Shown piece by piece: positions 26,559 through 35,538 of a stretch of 64,000 nucleotides of DNA. The DNA lies in assembly GCF_006491595.2 (NCBI RefSeq), contig NZ_VEVQ02000008.1:124001-188000 (forward strand), read 5' to 3'. The stretch is from Flavobacterium jejuense. Lineage in GTDB: Bacteria; Bacteroidota; Bacteroidia; Flavobacteriales; Flavobacteriaceae. Each line of letters begins with the position of its first letter. Position 1 is the first letter of the stretch. The notes below the pieces were generated by a model. That model worked only from the letters and a program-made list of their open reading frames with translations, was not told where the DNA came from and made no database searches. A program made the position numbers and the translations under genes.

Positions 26559-26852
26559 TTATACTGCTATTTCAGTTTTCGTTTTTACACTCTCAACAAA
26601 CACTTTAGCAGGTTTAAATGCTGGAATATTGTGAGCAGGGATCTTAATTGTTGTGTTTTTTGAAATGTTTCTTCCAGTTTTTTCAGCTCTTGTTTTGATA
26701 ATGAAGCTTCCGAAACCTCTTAAATATACATTATCACCTGTTTCTAATGAGTTTTTTACTTCTTCCATAAAAGTCTCTACAGTTGCTTGAACATCAGATT
26801 TTTCAAGACCTAGTTTTTCAGAAATTTTAGCTACAATGTCTGCTTTCGTCAT
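26559..26852 (-). CDS. hup: HU-family DNA-binding protein
   Basis: A 97-residue histone-like protein from the ATG at 26852 (MTKADIVAKISEKLGLEKSD). The arm and saddle motif GFGSFIIKTRAEKTGRNISKN is present, with the DNA-binding PAHNIPAFKP. An upstream ATG in frame at 26897 is rejected because the -7 box lies on it. It compacts and bends DNA as a dimer. It is followed after 29 bp by the 30-aa ribosomal-type gene and is divergent from mutY. Confidence 0.94.
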   Translation of the reverse strand: MTKADIVAKISEKLGLEKSDVQATVETFMEEVKNSLETGDNVYLRGFGSFIIKTRAEKTGRNISKNTTIKIPAHNIPAFKPAKVFVESVKTKTEIAV

Positions 26853-26894
26853 TTTCTTTCGTATTAATATTTTTATCTTCTTTTTTTGAGTTTG

Positions 26895-26926
26895 CAAATA
26901 TATGAATTAAAAAAATAATAAATCAA
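26895..26926 (-). promoter_or_regulatory. HU gene promoter
   Basis: The minus strand carries TATATTTG (26902-26895) as the -7 element and TTG (26926-26924) as the -33 element with 21 bp between them, a textbook Bacteroidetes promoter. Its position sets the translation start at 26852 rather than 26897. Confidence 0.65.
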
Positions 26927-26985
26927 TCATAATTAATTAATTTTTAAGCACTAATATTTTTATTTTTGTTTCCCAATATAAAAAA

Positions 26986-28014
26986 ATGAACTTTTCTAAA
27001 ACCTTAATTAATTGGTATTTACAAAATAAACGAAGTTTGCCTTGGAGAGAAACCAATGAACCTTACCAAATTTGGCTCTCTGAAATTATATTACAACAAA
27101 CAAGAGTAGTACAAGGAAAGCCTTATTATGATGCTTTTTTAAGTCATTTTCCAACAGTATTTGATTTGGCGAATGCTACAGAAGAAAAAGTGCTTAAATT
27201 ATGGCAAGGATTAGGGTATTATTCTAGAGCTAGAAATTTACATACTACTGCAAAATATATTGTGAATGAATTAAACGGTATTTTTCCTCAAAATTATAAA
27301 GAGTTACTTGTTTTAAAGGGTGTTGGTGAATATACAGCAGCAGCCATTGCTTCTTTTTCGTATAATGAACCTGTTGCAGTGGTTGATGGAAATGTTTTTA
27401 GAGTGCTTTCAAGAGTTTTTGGAATTACTTCTGATATTGCTATTGCAAATACAAAAAAGGAATTCCAACAATTAGCACAAGAATTGTTGCCTGAAAAGTA
27501 TCCAGCACTATTTAATCAAGCTATTATGGAATTTGGTGCGCTTCAATGTGTGCCAAAAAGCCCAAATTGCCCAACTTGTGTTTTTAATGACAGTTGTTTT
27601 GCTCTTGAAAAAAAATGTGTAGCTGAATTACCAATTAAGTCTAAGAAAATAAAAGTTACTCATCGCTATTTTAATTATGTCATTATCAGAGATAGTAGTG
27701 ATGGTTTTGTGGTCGTAAAAAGAGAAGGCAAAGGAATATGGTTTAATTTGTATGAGTTTACGTTACTAGAAAATATTCAAAAAAAGAGTTTGGCAGAGGT
27801 TGTGGAAGAAATTCGAGTTAAATTTAATTCTAACGAAATTATTTTAAAAAACGAGAAAGAATTGGTACACAAATTATCTCATCAACATTTGCATATTCAT
27901 TTTTTTGAATTGAAGTTTAATCATAAAATAGAAGGTGCTTTGTCAATAGATGAATTAGTGAAATTGCCTTTTCCTATAGTTATTCATAACTTTATAGCTT
28001 CAAATTATTTATAA
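26986..28014 (+). CDS. mutY: A/G-specific adenine DNA glycosylase
   Basis: A 342-residue base-excision repair enzyme that removes adenine mispaired with 8-oxoguanine. It has catalytic E33 (LSEIILQQTRV), the helix-hairpin-helix LKGVGEYTAAAI, catalytic D134 (AVVDGNVFRVLSR) and a complete 4Fe-4S ligand set, C188-x6-C195-x2-C198-x5-C204. The C-terminal NUDIX-like domain that reads 8-oxoG is present (about 225-342). A TAnnTTTG box (26961-26968) lies just upstream. The gene precedes ssb, gldE and gldD on the same strand, the order I recall for Flavobacterium. Confidence 0.95.
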   Translation: MNFSKTLINWYLQNKRSLPWRETNEPYQIWLSEIILQQTRVVQGKPYYDAFLSHFPTVFDLANATEEKVLKLWQGLGYYSRARNLHTTAKYIVNELNGIFPQNYKELLVLKGVGEYTAAAIASFSYNEPVAVVDGNVFRVLSRVFGITSDIAIANTKKEFQQLAQELLPEKYPALFNQAIMEFGALQCVPKSPNCPTCVFNDSCFALEKKCVAELPIKSKKIKVTHRYFNYVIIRDSSDGFVVVKREGKGIWFNLYEFTLLENIQKKSLAEVVEEIRVKFNSNEIILKNEKELVHKLSHQHLHIHFFELKFNHKIEGALSIDELVKLPFPIVIHNFIASNYL

Positions 28015-28031
28015 AACTTCAAAAAAAACAC

Positions 28032-28039
28032 TATATTTG
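28032..28039 (+). promoter_or_regulatory. -7 box of the ssb promoter
   Basis: TATATTTG is a perfect -7 element 22 bp before the ssb start, in the 47-bp gap after mutY. It gives ssb (and perhaps gldE-gldD) its own transcript. Confidence 0.5.
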
Positions 28040-28061
28040 ATTTATAAAATTAATACACGCC

Positions 28062-28511
28062 ATGAATGGAACTTTAAACAAAGTGCTTTTGATAGGTCAC
28101 TTAGGAGATGAGATAAAAATGCATTATTTTGAAGGAGGGAATTGTATAGGAAGATTTCCATTAGCAACAAATGAAGTTTATATCAATAAAACAACTGGGG
28201 AAAAAATAACATCTACAGAATGGCACAACATTGTAGTTAGAAATAAAGCGGCTGAAATTTGTGAGAAATTTCTTTCTAAAGGAGATAAAATTTATATTGA
28301 AGGAAGGATTAAATCCCGTCAGTGGCAAGCGGAAGATGGTAGTACTAAATATACAACTGAAATTCAAGTGACTGAATTTACTTTTCTAACTACTAAAAAA
28401 GATTCAGAAGCAACTAAACAAAATTTAAAAACTGATGTTTCTGAGTCCCCAAAAAACACTAATTTTGACAACTCAAATAGTGGTACTCATAACGATGATT
28501 TACCATTTTAA
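28062..28511 (+). CDS. ssb: Single-stranded DNA-binding protein
   Basis: A 149-residue SSB with an N-terminal OB fold (about 1-108, with TEWHNIVVRNKAAEICEKFL and KGDKIYIEGRIKSRQW), a disordered Asn/Ser-rich linker and the acidic C-terminal tip DDLPF, which recruits replication and repair partners. It lies between mutY and gldE. In flavobacteria the ssb-gldE-gldD linkage is conserved. Confidence 0.95.
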   Translation: MNGTLNKVLLIGHLGDEIKMHYFEGGNCIGRFPLATNEVYINKTTGEKITSTEWHNIVVRNKAAEICEKFLSKGDKIYIEGRIKSRQWQAEDGSTKYTTEIQVTEFTFLTTKKDSEATKQNLKTDVSESPKNTNFDNSNSGTHNDDLPF

Positions 28512-28534
28512 TGTTTAATTAATACAATATTCCA

Positions 28535-29827
28535 TTGGATCCAGATCCTTCCAGTTTTATAAATACTATAGATTTTGAGCTAATACTAGGATTAGTAGCT
28601 GTCTTTTTTCTGCTTTTTTGTTCTGCATTTATTTCAGGTTCTGAAGTGGCTCTTTTTTCTCTTTCTCAAAAAGATCTTGATGATTTAAAGGAAGAAGATG
28701 AGAATAAGGGTAATGTTATCAGTCATTTGCTAGAAAAGCCAAAGAAGCTATTGGCAACTATATTAGTAGCTAATAATTTTATTAATATAGCTGTTGTAAT
28801 TTTATTTTCATCAATTAGTGAGAAGCTCTTTAATTCAATAAGTTCAAGTGTTGTTCGATTCGTATTAGAGGTTGTAGTAGTTACTTTTTTAATCTTGCTG
28901 TTTGGTGAAGTTTTGCCAAAAATTTATGCGAATAGAAATAATGTTAACTTTGCTAAAATGGTTTTTTTACCAATCTCAATTTTAGATAAAGTCCTTACTC
29001 CTGTTACTATTCCAATGAGAAATATAATTTTGTATGTTGAAAAGAAGTTCAGTGTACAAAGAACTAGTTTTTCTGTTGACCAATTATCTCAAGCTCTGGA
29101 GTTGACCAATCATTCAGAAACAACACAGGAAGAACAAAAAATATTAGAAGGAATTGTAACTTTTGGTAACACAGAAGTGAGACAGGTAATGAGCCCTAGA
29201 ATTGATATTTTTGCTTTAGACAAGGAAGAAAGTTTTCCTGATATAATGGTGAAAATTGTAGAGAAAGGGTACTCGAGAATTCCAGTTTATCATGAAAATA
29301 TAGACCAAATCGAAGGGGTTTTGTTTATTAAAGATTTAATTCCTTATATTGATGACGAAGGCTTTGAGTGGCAATCTCTAATCAGAGAACCTTTCTTTAT
29401 TCCTGAAAATAAAAAACTAGATAATTTGCTTAAAGAGTTTCAAGGTATGAAAAATCACCTAGCCATTGTTGTAGATGAATATGGAGGTACTTCTGGATTG
29501 GTCTCTTTAGAAGATATTTTGGAGGAAATTGTAGGTGATATAAGTGATGAGTTTGATGATGAAAATATTATTTATTCTCAAATTGATGATAATAACTATC
29601 TTTTTGAGGGGAAAATTAGTCTTAAAGATTTTTACAGAATTATAGATGTTAATGGTGTCGATTTTGAGGATAAAAAAGGAGAAGCTGAAACATTAGCAGG
29701 TTTTATTCTTGAGATATCTGGAAATTTTCCTAAAAAAAATCAAAAAATTTCTTTTAATGCGTATATGTTCACTGTAGAAAATGTTGATAATCGCAGAATT
29801 AAACAAATAAAAGTTACTATAAATTAA
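28535..29827 (+). CDS. gldE: Gliding motility-associated CBS-domain membrane protein GldE
   Basis: A 430-residue membrane protein with a DUF21/CNNM transmembrane domain (about 15-150, four helices), a CBS pair (about 205-335, with MSPRIDIFAL and YGGTSGLVSLEDILEEIVG) and a C-terminal CorC/HlyC domain (about 350-430). This matches GldE, a protein linked to gliding and T9SS function in Flavobacterium. Its exact biochemical role is not settled, although the CorC-like fold suggests ion or Mg handling. The reading frame opens at a TTG at 28535 (LDPDPSS), since no ATG exists before the first membrane helix. gldD begins 4 bp after the stop. Confidence 0.93.
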   Translation: MDPDPSSFINTIDFELILGLVAVFFLLFCSAFISGSEVALFSLSQKDLDDLKEEDENKGNVISHLLEKPKKLLATILVANNFINIAVVILFSSISEKLFNSISSSVVRFVLEVVVVTFLILLFGEVLPKIYANRNNVNFAKMVFLPISILDKVLTPVTIPMRNIILYVEKKFSVQRTSFSVDQLSQALELTNHSETTQEEQKILEGIVTFGNTEVRQVMSPRIDIFALDKEESFPDIMVKIVEKGYSRIPVYHENIDQIEGVLFIKDLIPYIDDEGFEWQSLIREPFFIPENKKLDNLLKEFQGMKNHLAIVVDEYGGTSGLVSLEDILEEIVGDISDEFDDENIIYSQIDDNNYLFEGKISLKDFYRIIDVNGVDFEDKKGEAETLAGFILEISGNFPKKNQKISFNAYMFTVENVDNRRIKQIKVTIN

Positions 29828-29831
29828 AAAG

Positions 29832-30383
29832 ATGAAATATATAATTCCTACTATAATATTATCTTTTTTGCTTGCTTCATGCGGAGAAGACAGTATTCCA
29901 AAACCCAAAGGACAATTGCGTTTAGAATATCCAGAACCAACCTATGGTTTGCTTAAAGGGAATTGTTCTTATTCTTTTGATGTAAATGATGTTGTGAAAG
30001 TGAAATCTAATAATGTATGTTCGTTTGAATTACATTATCCAAAAATGAAGGCAACAATTTATCTTACTTATAAGCCAGTAGATAATAATATTGAAGATTT
30101 ATTAAAAGATGCACAAAAGTTAACTTATGATCATGTTATAAAAGCTGATGATATTTTGGAACAGCCTTTTATGAATAGTGATAAAAAGGTGTATGGAATG
30201 TTTTATGAAGTAGGAGGTAATGCGGCTACAAATGCTCAATTTTATGTAACAGATAGTACAAAGAATTTTGTGGTTGGAAGCTTGTATTTTTATGCAAAAC
30301 CTAATTATGATTCCATACTTCCAGCGGCAAGCTATTTAAAAAATGATATTCGAAAAATAATGGAAACTATAGAGTGGAAATAA
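29832..30383 (+). CDS. gldD: Gliding motility lipoprotein GldD
   Basis: A 183-residue lipoprotein (signal SFLLASC, acylated Cys17) matching GldD of Flavobacterium, including the segments RLEYPEPTY near the N-terminus and YFYAKPNYDSILPAASYL near the C-terminus. GldD is required for gliding and associated with the type IX secretion machinery. It is the last gene of the ssb-gldE-gldD set, starting 4 bp after gldE and closed by a terminator. Confidence 0.94.
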   Translation: MKYIIPTIILSFLLASCGEDSIPKPKGQLRLEYPEPTYGLLKGNCSYSFDVNDVVKVKSNNVCSFELHYPKMKATIYLTYKPVDNNIEDLLKDAQKLTYDHVIKADDILEQPFMNSDKKVYGMFYEVGGNAATNAQFYVTDSTKNFVVGSLYFYAKPNYDSILPAASYLKNDIRKIMETIEWK

Positions 30384-30412
30384 AAAAGAGCGAATGAAAT
30401 CGCTCTTTTTTA
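30384..30412 (+). terminator. Terminator after gldD
   Basis: GAGCGA pairs with TCGCTC around a 6-base loop, with A-runs before and T-runs after. It begins directly at the gldD stop and can serve both convergent genes. Confidence 0.8.
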
Positions 30413-30434
30413 TTTCTGTTTTTTTTATGAAGAA

Positions 30435-30938
30435 CTATAAAGTTCCAGACTCTTTTTTCTCACCGCAAGAAGATTTTCCTGCACAACAAGATTTTTTTTC
30501 AACATTTTCTTTAGAAGAAACTTTTTCTTTTCCTTTAGATTTTTTCTTTTTCTTCTTGTCTTTTCCGTTATAGTAAGCTTTATCAGTTGAAGATTTTACA
30601 TCAGATACTTTGTAAAGTTCACCTCCACCAACTTTTTCAACTGTTTCTGCTAAAGTTTCAGGAGTTTGTTTTTCATTATCAAAAGTAACTGTTGCTTTTT
30701 TGTTTTCGAAATCTACTTTTGCTTCGCTAACTCCATTTAGACTGGCTAATTTATTTTCTATTAGTTTAGCACACCCTTCTGGGCAAGTCATTCCATCTAT
30801 TGTAAAAGAAGCAGTTGCAAGATTTTCTGGAGCAACAGTTGTTGTGTTGTTTTCAACTGTATTTGCATTTTCGTTCTTACAGCTTACAAATAAAATGGCA
30901 GTGAATGCAGATAATGCGATTAGTTTAAATTCTTTCAT
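30435..30938 (-). CDS. Heavy-metal-associated (HMA) domain lipoprotein
   Basis: A 167-residue lipoprotein (signal ILFVSC, acylated Cys20). An HMA ferredoxin-like domain spans about 42-112. Its metal loop reads MTCPEGC, with three rather than two residues between C52 and C56, so it departs from the usual CxxC copper site. After a lysine-rich linker (KKKKKKSKGK) the tail carries a second Cys cluster, KKSCCAGKSSCGEKK. It probably binds copper or a similar soft metal in the periplasm or at the membrane. No metal exporter gene is next to it. The minus-strand box TAAATTTG at 30986-30979 is a likely -7 element. Confidence 0.82.
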   Translation of the reverse strand: MKEFKLIALSAFTAILFVSCKNENANTVENNTTTVAPENLATASFTIDGMTCPEGCAKLIENKLASLNGVSEAKVDFENKKATVTFDNEKQTPETLAETVEKVGGGELYKVSDVKSSTDKAYYNGKDKKKKKKSKGKEKVSSKENVEKKSCCAGKSSCGEKKESGTL

Positions 30939-31047
30939 ATTAATTATTTTTATAAAAATAAGTATCTGTTAATTAATACAAATTTATATAAAAAAAGAAT
31001 GGTTAAGTTAAAATAAAGTGTGAATTTTGGGATGCTAAATTTTTTTT

Positions 31048-31917
31048 ATGGAAAATAACAATACAAAATGGTATTTATTAGCTTTTTTAGGCTGTGTATG
31101 GGGAAGTTCTTTTATATTGATGCAATTGGGTTTAAAAGGAGTAAACTCTGTTCAAATGGGGAGTTTAAGGATATTGTTTGCAGGTTTGTTTTTAATAGTA
31201 GTTGGGTTTAAAGAAATTCCTAAAATTCCATTGCATAAATGGAAGTACATAGCGATTACTTCTTTATTTGGAACCTTTTTACCAGTTTATTTATTCGCTT
31301 TGGCTTTATCTAAAATAGATGGCTCGGTTAGTTCTATTTTAAATTCACTAACTCCTTTGAATACTTTGGTGGTTGGTCTTTTGTTTTTTGGAACAATGGT
31401 TCAAAAAAGACAGGTTTTTGGAGTAATAATTGGATTTTTAGGATGTTTAATATTGGTTTTATTTGGTGAAGGGAGTAATACAACAGAAAATTATTATTAT
31501 GCTTTATTAATATTGTTAGCTTCCTTGTTTTATGGAATAAATGTGAACTTGATTAAAAAGTATTTATCAGATTTAAAACCTTTGACTATAAGTACTGGAA
31601 ATTTTATTATAATGTTTATTCCAGCATTTATAGTTTTGTATTTTTCAGGTTTTTTTGAAATTGCTTCACAAGATAAAGTAGTTACATCATTAACTTATAT
31701 TGCTATTTTAGGAGTAGTTGGAACGGGTTTGTCAAATATTTTATTCTTTAAGTTAATTCAATTGTCTTCTCCCGTTTTTGCAGCTTCTGTGACCTATATT
31801 ATTCCAGTAGTAGCTATTTTTTTAGGATACTTTTTTATGAATGAAAGTTTAAATTTATTTCAAGTTATAGGAGCTAGTATTGTTTTGCTAGGTGTTTATT
31901 TTTCGAGTCGAAAATAA
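31048..31917 (+). CDS. EamA/DMT-family transporter
   Basis: A 289-residue inner-membrane protein with ten predicted helices arranged as two EamA repeats (about 8-138 and 150-288). The N-terminal motif WGSSFILMQLGLKG and the second-half motif GLSNILFFKLIQLSSP followed by EXXN-like MNESLN are typical of the drug/metabolite transporter superfamily. The substrate cannot be told from sequence; relatives export amino acids or metabolites. It is a single-gene unit between the HMA lipoprotein (divergent) and the M16 protease genes (convergent), with a terminator at its stop. Confidence 0.87.
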   Translation: MENNNTKWYLLAFLGCVWGSSFILMQLGLKGVNSVQMGSLRILFAGLFLIVVGFKEIPKIPLHKWKYIAITSLFGTFLPVYLFALALSKIDGSVSSILNSLTPLNTLVVGLLFFGTMVQKRQVFGVIIGFLGCLILVLFGEGSNTTENYYYALLILLASLFYGINVNLIKKYLSDLKPLTISTGNFIIMFIPAFIVLYFSGFFEIASQDKVVTSLTYIAILGVVGTGLSNILFFKLIQLSSPVFAASVTYIIPVVAIFLGYFFMNESLNLFQVIGASIVLLGVYFSSRK

Positions 31918-31947
31918 AAAAAGCTCTCAAGAAATTGAGAGCTTTTA
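31917..31947. terminator. Terminator between EamA gene and M16 operon
   Basis: AAGCTCTCAA pairs with TTGAGAGCTT around a short loop, flanked by A-runs and T-runs. It can stop both convergent transcripts. Confidence 0.85.
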
Positions 31948-31965
31948 TTTTACTGTTGTATTTGA

Positions 31966-34023
31966 TTATTCAAAATCTTTATCTGTAACCCCTTCATTGA
32001 TTTTTACATCAGAAGTGGTTAATTCAACTTCAATTCCCATATTTGCAATTGTTTTGTAAGGGAATTTAATTCCTTTAATCTCTTTATAATCTTGGAAATA
32101 AGTGGTTTGGCTTACTTTTTGTCCCGCTTGTTCAGCTTCTGAAGTTTGTGCTACTCTATAGCCAGTTTTGGTATCATAAAAATAAGTAGTATTTCCATTT
32201 TTTATACCATAAGCATCTTCTCCATTTATGTTTTCAATACCAGTTAGTACAGTTTCTTTATCATTCAATAAAGCTAATTCAGGGAATAACATTGCACTTT
32301 CTTTTGCTGAATCAAGTTGCGCTCCAGATAACTCTCTTTTTTGCCCTTGAATTACCATACTGCCTTTTCCGTTATTTAAGACAGTTTTCATGTATGGATT
32401 ACCCATAGCTTTTACATCTGATGAAAATTTGTTTTCAGCATATTTATTAGTCATTTCCATATTCATTCCTTGAACAGTTGCAGTAGCGATAACTACAGCT
32501 GTCTTAACCTCTTTTAATGCTTTTTCACCACCTATTGCGTCAATGTATTTTTTTAATACTGATTGAGCTGTTATACCAGCAGGAATTTCTTTCTTAACAA
32601 TTGGTTTTTCTGTTTTGTTTCCAAATTTGTCAAAATAGAAGATAGGTAATTTTTCTTTTTTACTCATTGCTTCTAAAGATGGTAATACTTCAGAAGCTTT
32701 ACCAACAATTACTACTCTAGAATTGTCTGCTAAAAAGTATTTCTGAGCGGCATTTCTAATATCTTCAGCCGTTACTGCATTGATATTTTTGATGTAGTTT
32801 TCATAAAAATCATCAGGTAGACCTTGAGTTTCTTTGTTTAATGCATAACGAGCAACAGTTGCAGGTTTTTCAATTTGCATTACAAAGTTACCTACGTATT
32901 TTGCTTTTGCATTTTTTAATTCTTCAGCAGAAACTAAATCAGTTCTGATTTTTTTTAATTCGTTAAAAATTTCAACAACGGCACTATCTGTAACTGTGTT
33001 TCTTACAGCAGCTCCTGATCGAAATTTGTTGATATATTTTCCCGACCCAATGTTAGAATAAGATCCATAAGTCCAACCGTGTGCTTCACGTAAGTTTAAG
33101 AATAATCTTCCTTCTCCACCACCGCCAAGAATTTGGTTAGCCAAAATAGCAGCAAAATAATCTTTATCTGTCATTTTTAATTTAGAAAGATTCACCACGG
33201 CAATTTCAGATTGAACCGCATTTGGAGCATCTATAAAATTAATCTGACTGTATTGAACGTCTACAGGCTCAGAATAAGTTAATGAAGGAGCAGTAGCTTT
33301 TTTCCATTTACCGAACAATTTTTCAACTGCTTTTTTAGTGTCTTTATAGTCAACATCTCCAACGATAACTAAATAAGCGTTTCCTGGTACGAAATAAGTA
33401 TTGTAATTTACTTTAACATCTTCTAAAGTGATGTTTTTAAGTGTTTCTTCTGTTGTAAACTCACCGTTGTAGTGATTTTTCCCATAAGTTAAGGCACCTT
33501 CAACTCTTCTTGCTATAGATGTAACACTTTTTTCGTCAGCTTTTAAACCTTCAATAGCTTTAGAAACCTCTTTATCAAATTCTTCTTGAACAAAAATTGG
33601 GTTTAAAGCACCATCAGCCATTAACTCTAATAATCTCTTAGAATATCTTGAAAGCCCATTTGCAGAAGCTCCTTCGCTCCAAAAGTTAATGTTTGCTCCT
33701 AAAAAATCGATTTCTTCATTGAAAGCGTCTTTTGAAGTAGTTGTGGTTCCATTACCAATCATAGCACTTAAAATGCTTGAAACACCTTTTTTGTTTCCCT
33801 CAGCATACGGAGTGTTGTCCATTGTTAAGGTATAAGAAACTCTAGGTAATTTGTGATTTTCAACGATTAATACTTTTAAACCATTTTTAAGTGTGAAACT
33901 TTCTGGTTTTTTGATATTAATAGATGGAGCTGGTCCTGGTTTAGGTTGTGGTCTGTCTTGTGCTTGCATTGTAATTGTTAGAAACAAACTTGCTGCAATA
34001 TATAGTATTTTTTTCATCTTCAA
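31966..34023 (-). CDS. M16-family peptidase-like protein lacking the zinc motif, with C-terminal extension
   Basis: A 685-residue secreted protein (signal peptide about 1-20) with two M16 peptidase-like domains (about 38-460). In the place of the HxxEH zinc motif it reads GVSSILSAMIGNGT, so it cannot bind zinc and is the non-catalytic partner. The glycine-rich substrate loop is present (GGGGEGRLFLNLRE). About 210 extra C-terminal residues (about 475-685) resemble the outer-membrane-lipoprotein-sorting-like segments found on such Bacteroidetes proteins. Its gene begins 2 bp after the catalytic M16 gene, so the two form a heterodimeric periplasmic peptidase. Confidence 0.88.
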   Translation of the reverse strand: MKMKKILYIAASLFLTITMQAQDRPQPKPGPAPSINIKKPESFTLKNGLKVLIVENHKLPRVSYTLTMDNTPYAEGNKKGVSSILSAMIGNGTTTTSKDAFNEEIDFLGANINFWSEGASANGLSRYSKRLLELMADGALNPIFVQEEFDKEVSKAIEGLKADEKSVTSIARRVEGALTYGKNHYNGEFTTEETLKNITLEDVKVNYNTYFVPGNAYLVIVGDVDYKDTKKAVEKLFGKWKKATAPSLTYSEPVDVQYSQINFIDAPNAVQSEIAVVNLSKLKMTDKDYFAAILANQILGGGGEGRLFLNLREAHGWTYGSYSNIGSGKYINKFRSGAAVRNTVTDSAVVEIFNELKKIRTDLVSAEELKNAKAKYVGNFVMQIEKPATVARYALNKETQGLPDDFYENYIKNINAVTAEDIRNAAQKYFLADNSRVVIVGKASEVLPSLEAMSKKEKLPIFYFDKFGNKTEKPIVKKEIPAGITAQSVLKKYIDAIGGEKALKEVKTAVVIATATVQGMNMEMTNKYAENKFSSDVKAMGNPYMKTVLNNGKGSMVIQGQKRELSGAQLDSAKESAMLFPELALLNDKETVLTGIENINGEDAYGIKNGNTTYFYDTKTGYRVAQTSEAEQAGQKVSQTTYFQDYKEIKGIKFPYKTIANMGIEVELTTSDVKINEGVTDKDFE

Positions 34024-34025
34024 TT

Positions 34026-35351
34026 TTAGTTTTGAGTTTTGTCTTTAGCAGGAATATAATCTAAAATCATGCGTTGATTTGGATTTAAATATTTTTTAGC
34101 TACATCTCTAATTTCCTCTCTAGTAATCGAACGATAAATATCAATTTCTGTATTAATCAAATTAATATCGCCATACAATAAATAATAAGTAGCTAAATTG
34201 TCAGCGATACCTTCAACACTTGCATTGCTATTTACATATTGATTTTCAAATTTATTTTGTAATTTCTCGTAATCTTTTTCAGAAATTAAATCTGTTTGAA
34301 CTTTTACAATTTCTTCGTCGATTTCTTTGATTAAATCATCAGATGTTTTGCCTTGCATTGGTATACCATAAATCAAGTACATACCATAATCTTCTTGACT
34401 GTTGTTAAAAGCTCCAACTTGCAAAGCCATTTTTTTATCGTCAACTAATTTTTTGTACAACTTAGAACTTTTTCCATCAGATAAATAAGAAGAAACCATG
34501 TCTAAAACTCTTGCTTCTCTTGTTTTCATTGAGGGTGTTCTGTAAGTAGCTAATACCATTGGTAATTGAACATTAGGATCTTCCCAAGTTGTTCTAAATT
34601 CTTTAGTGATTGGCTCTTCTGTGAAGGTTTTACGATCGATAGCTGGTCCTTTTTTAATAGCGCCAAAATATTGTTCTATCCATTTTTTTGCACTTTCTTT
34701 TTCAAATTGTCCAGCTACTACAAGAACAGCGTTGTTTGGAATATAGAATTTTTTATTAAAAGCTTGAAATTCTTCTAAGGTTGCTGCATCTAAATGTTCC
34801 ATTTCTCCAATTGTTGTCCAACGGTATGGATGTACTTTAAACATATTTTGTTTTACAGCTTTAAAGATATTTCCATAAGGTTGATTGTCAACTCTTAGAC
34901 GTTTTTCTTCTTTTACAACCTCATTTTGAGTGTCTACTCCAATTTGGTTAATTACTGGATGCATTAATCGTTCAGATTCCATCCATAAAGCTAATTCTAA
35001 GTTGTTTGAAGGAAAAACTTCATAATAGTAAGTTCTGTCATCTGTGGTGTTCGCATTGTTGTTTCCTCCATTTGCGGTTACTAATTTAAACCACTCACCA
35101 CGTTCAATGTTTTTTGTTCCTTCAAATAATAAATGTTCGAAAAAGTGAGCAAAACCAGTTCTGTTAGGTTGTTCGTCTTTAGCTCCTACGTGATACATTA
35201 CAGAAGTAATAACTACAGGAGCAGAATTATCTTGATGAAGCACAACGTGAAGTCCGTTTGCTAAATCATATTCATCAAATGTTACTTTTTGGGCATAAGT
35301 TGATCCACCTATAAGAAGCGCAGTACTCAAAGCCATTAAAGATTTTTTCAT
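34026..35351 (-). CDS. M16-family zinc peptidase, catalytic partner
   Basis: A 441-residue secreted peptidase (signal peptide about 1-20). The inverted zinc motif H69-F-F-E72-H73 is intact in FAHFFEHLLFEGT, and the downstream glutamate lies in NEVVKEEKRLRVDNQ. It degrades peptides in the periplasm, very likely as a heterodimer with the zinc-less partner encoded 2 bp downstream. The 187-bp gap to rplU contains both divergent promoters. On the minus strand no perfect TAnnTTTG was found. Confidence 0.92.
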   Translation of the reverse strand: MKKSLMALSTALLIGGSTYAQKVTFDEYDLANGLHVVLHQDNSAPVVITSVMYHVGAKDEQPNRTGFAHFFEHLLFEGTKNIERGEWFKLVTANGGNNNANTTDDRTYYYEVFPSNNLELALWMESERLMHPVINQIGVDTQNEVVKEEKRLRVDNQPYGNIFKAVKQNMFKVHPYRWTTIGEMEHLDAATLEEFQAFNKKFYIPNNAVLVVAGQFEKESAKKWIEQYFGAIKKGPAIDRKTFTEEPITKEFRTTWEDPNVQLPMVLATYRTPSMKTREARVLDMVSSYLSDGKSSKLYKKLVDDKKMALQVGAFNNSQEDYGMYLIYGIPMQGKTSDDLIKEIDEEIVKVQTDLISEKDYEKLQNKFENQYVNSNASVEGIADNLATYYLLYGDINLINTEIDIYRSITREEIRDVAKKYLNPNQRMILDYIPAKDKTQN

Positions 35352-35472
35352 ATGTTAATATTTGAGTTATTTTTTCTATATGTCGCGTGAAAGTTAATTA
35401 TGTTACATTTTGATGTAAAAAAAATGTAATTTATGTTAGCTATAAGCCTTTAAAATAAAAAAATACTTGCGC

Positions 35473-35505
35473 TTGTTGTTTGAATAATAATTTGTTGTAT
35501 ATTTG
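35473..35505 (+). promoter_or_regulatory. rplU-rpmA promoter
   Basis: TATATTTG at 35498-35505 is a perfect -7 element, with TTG at 35473-35475 (and a further TTG three bases on) as the -33 element at 22 bp. It is 33 bp before the L21 start. A weak palindromic stretch (GTTACATTTTGATGTAA) lies further upstream at about 35400-35417. Confidence 0.7.
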
Positions 35506-35538
35506 CACACTTGAAAAATTAACTAAATTCATATTCGT

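Noticed and set aside
26853..26897. In-frame 15-residue N-terminal extension of HU
   Set aside because: The -7 box TATATTTG overlaps the upstream ATG, and HU proteins begin at MTKADI.
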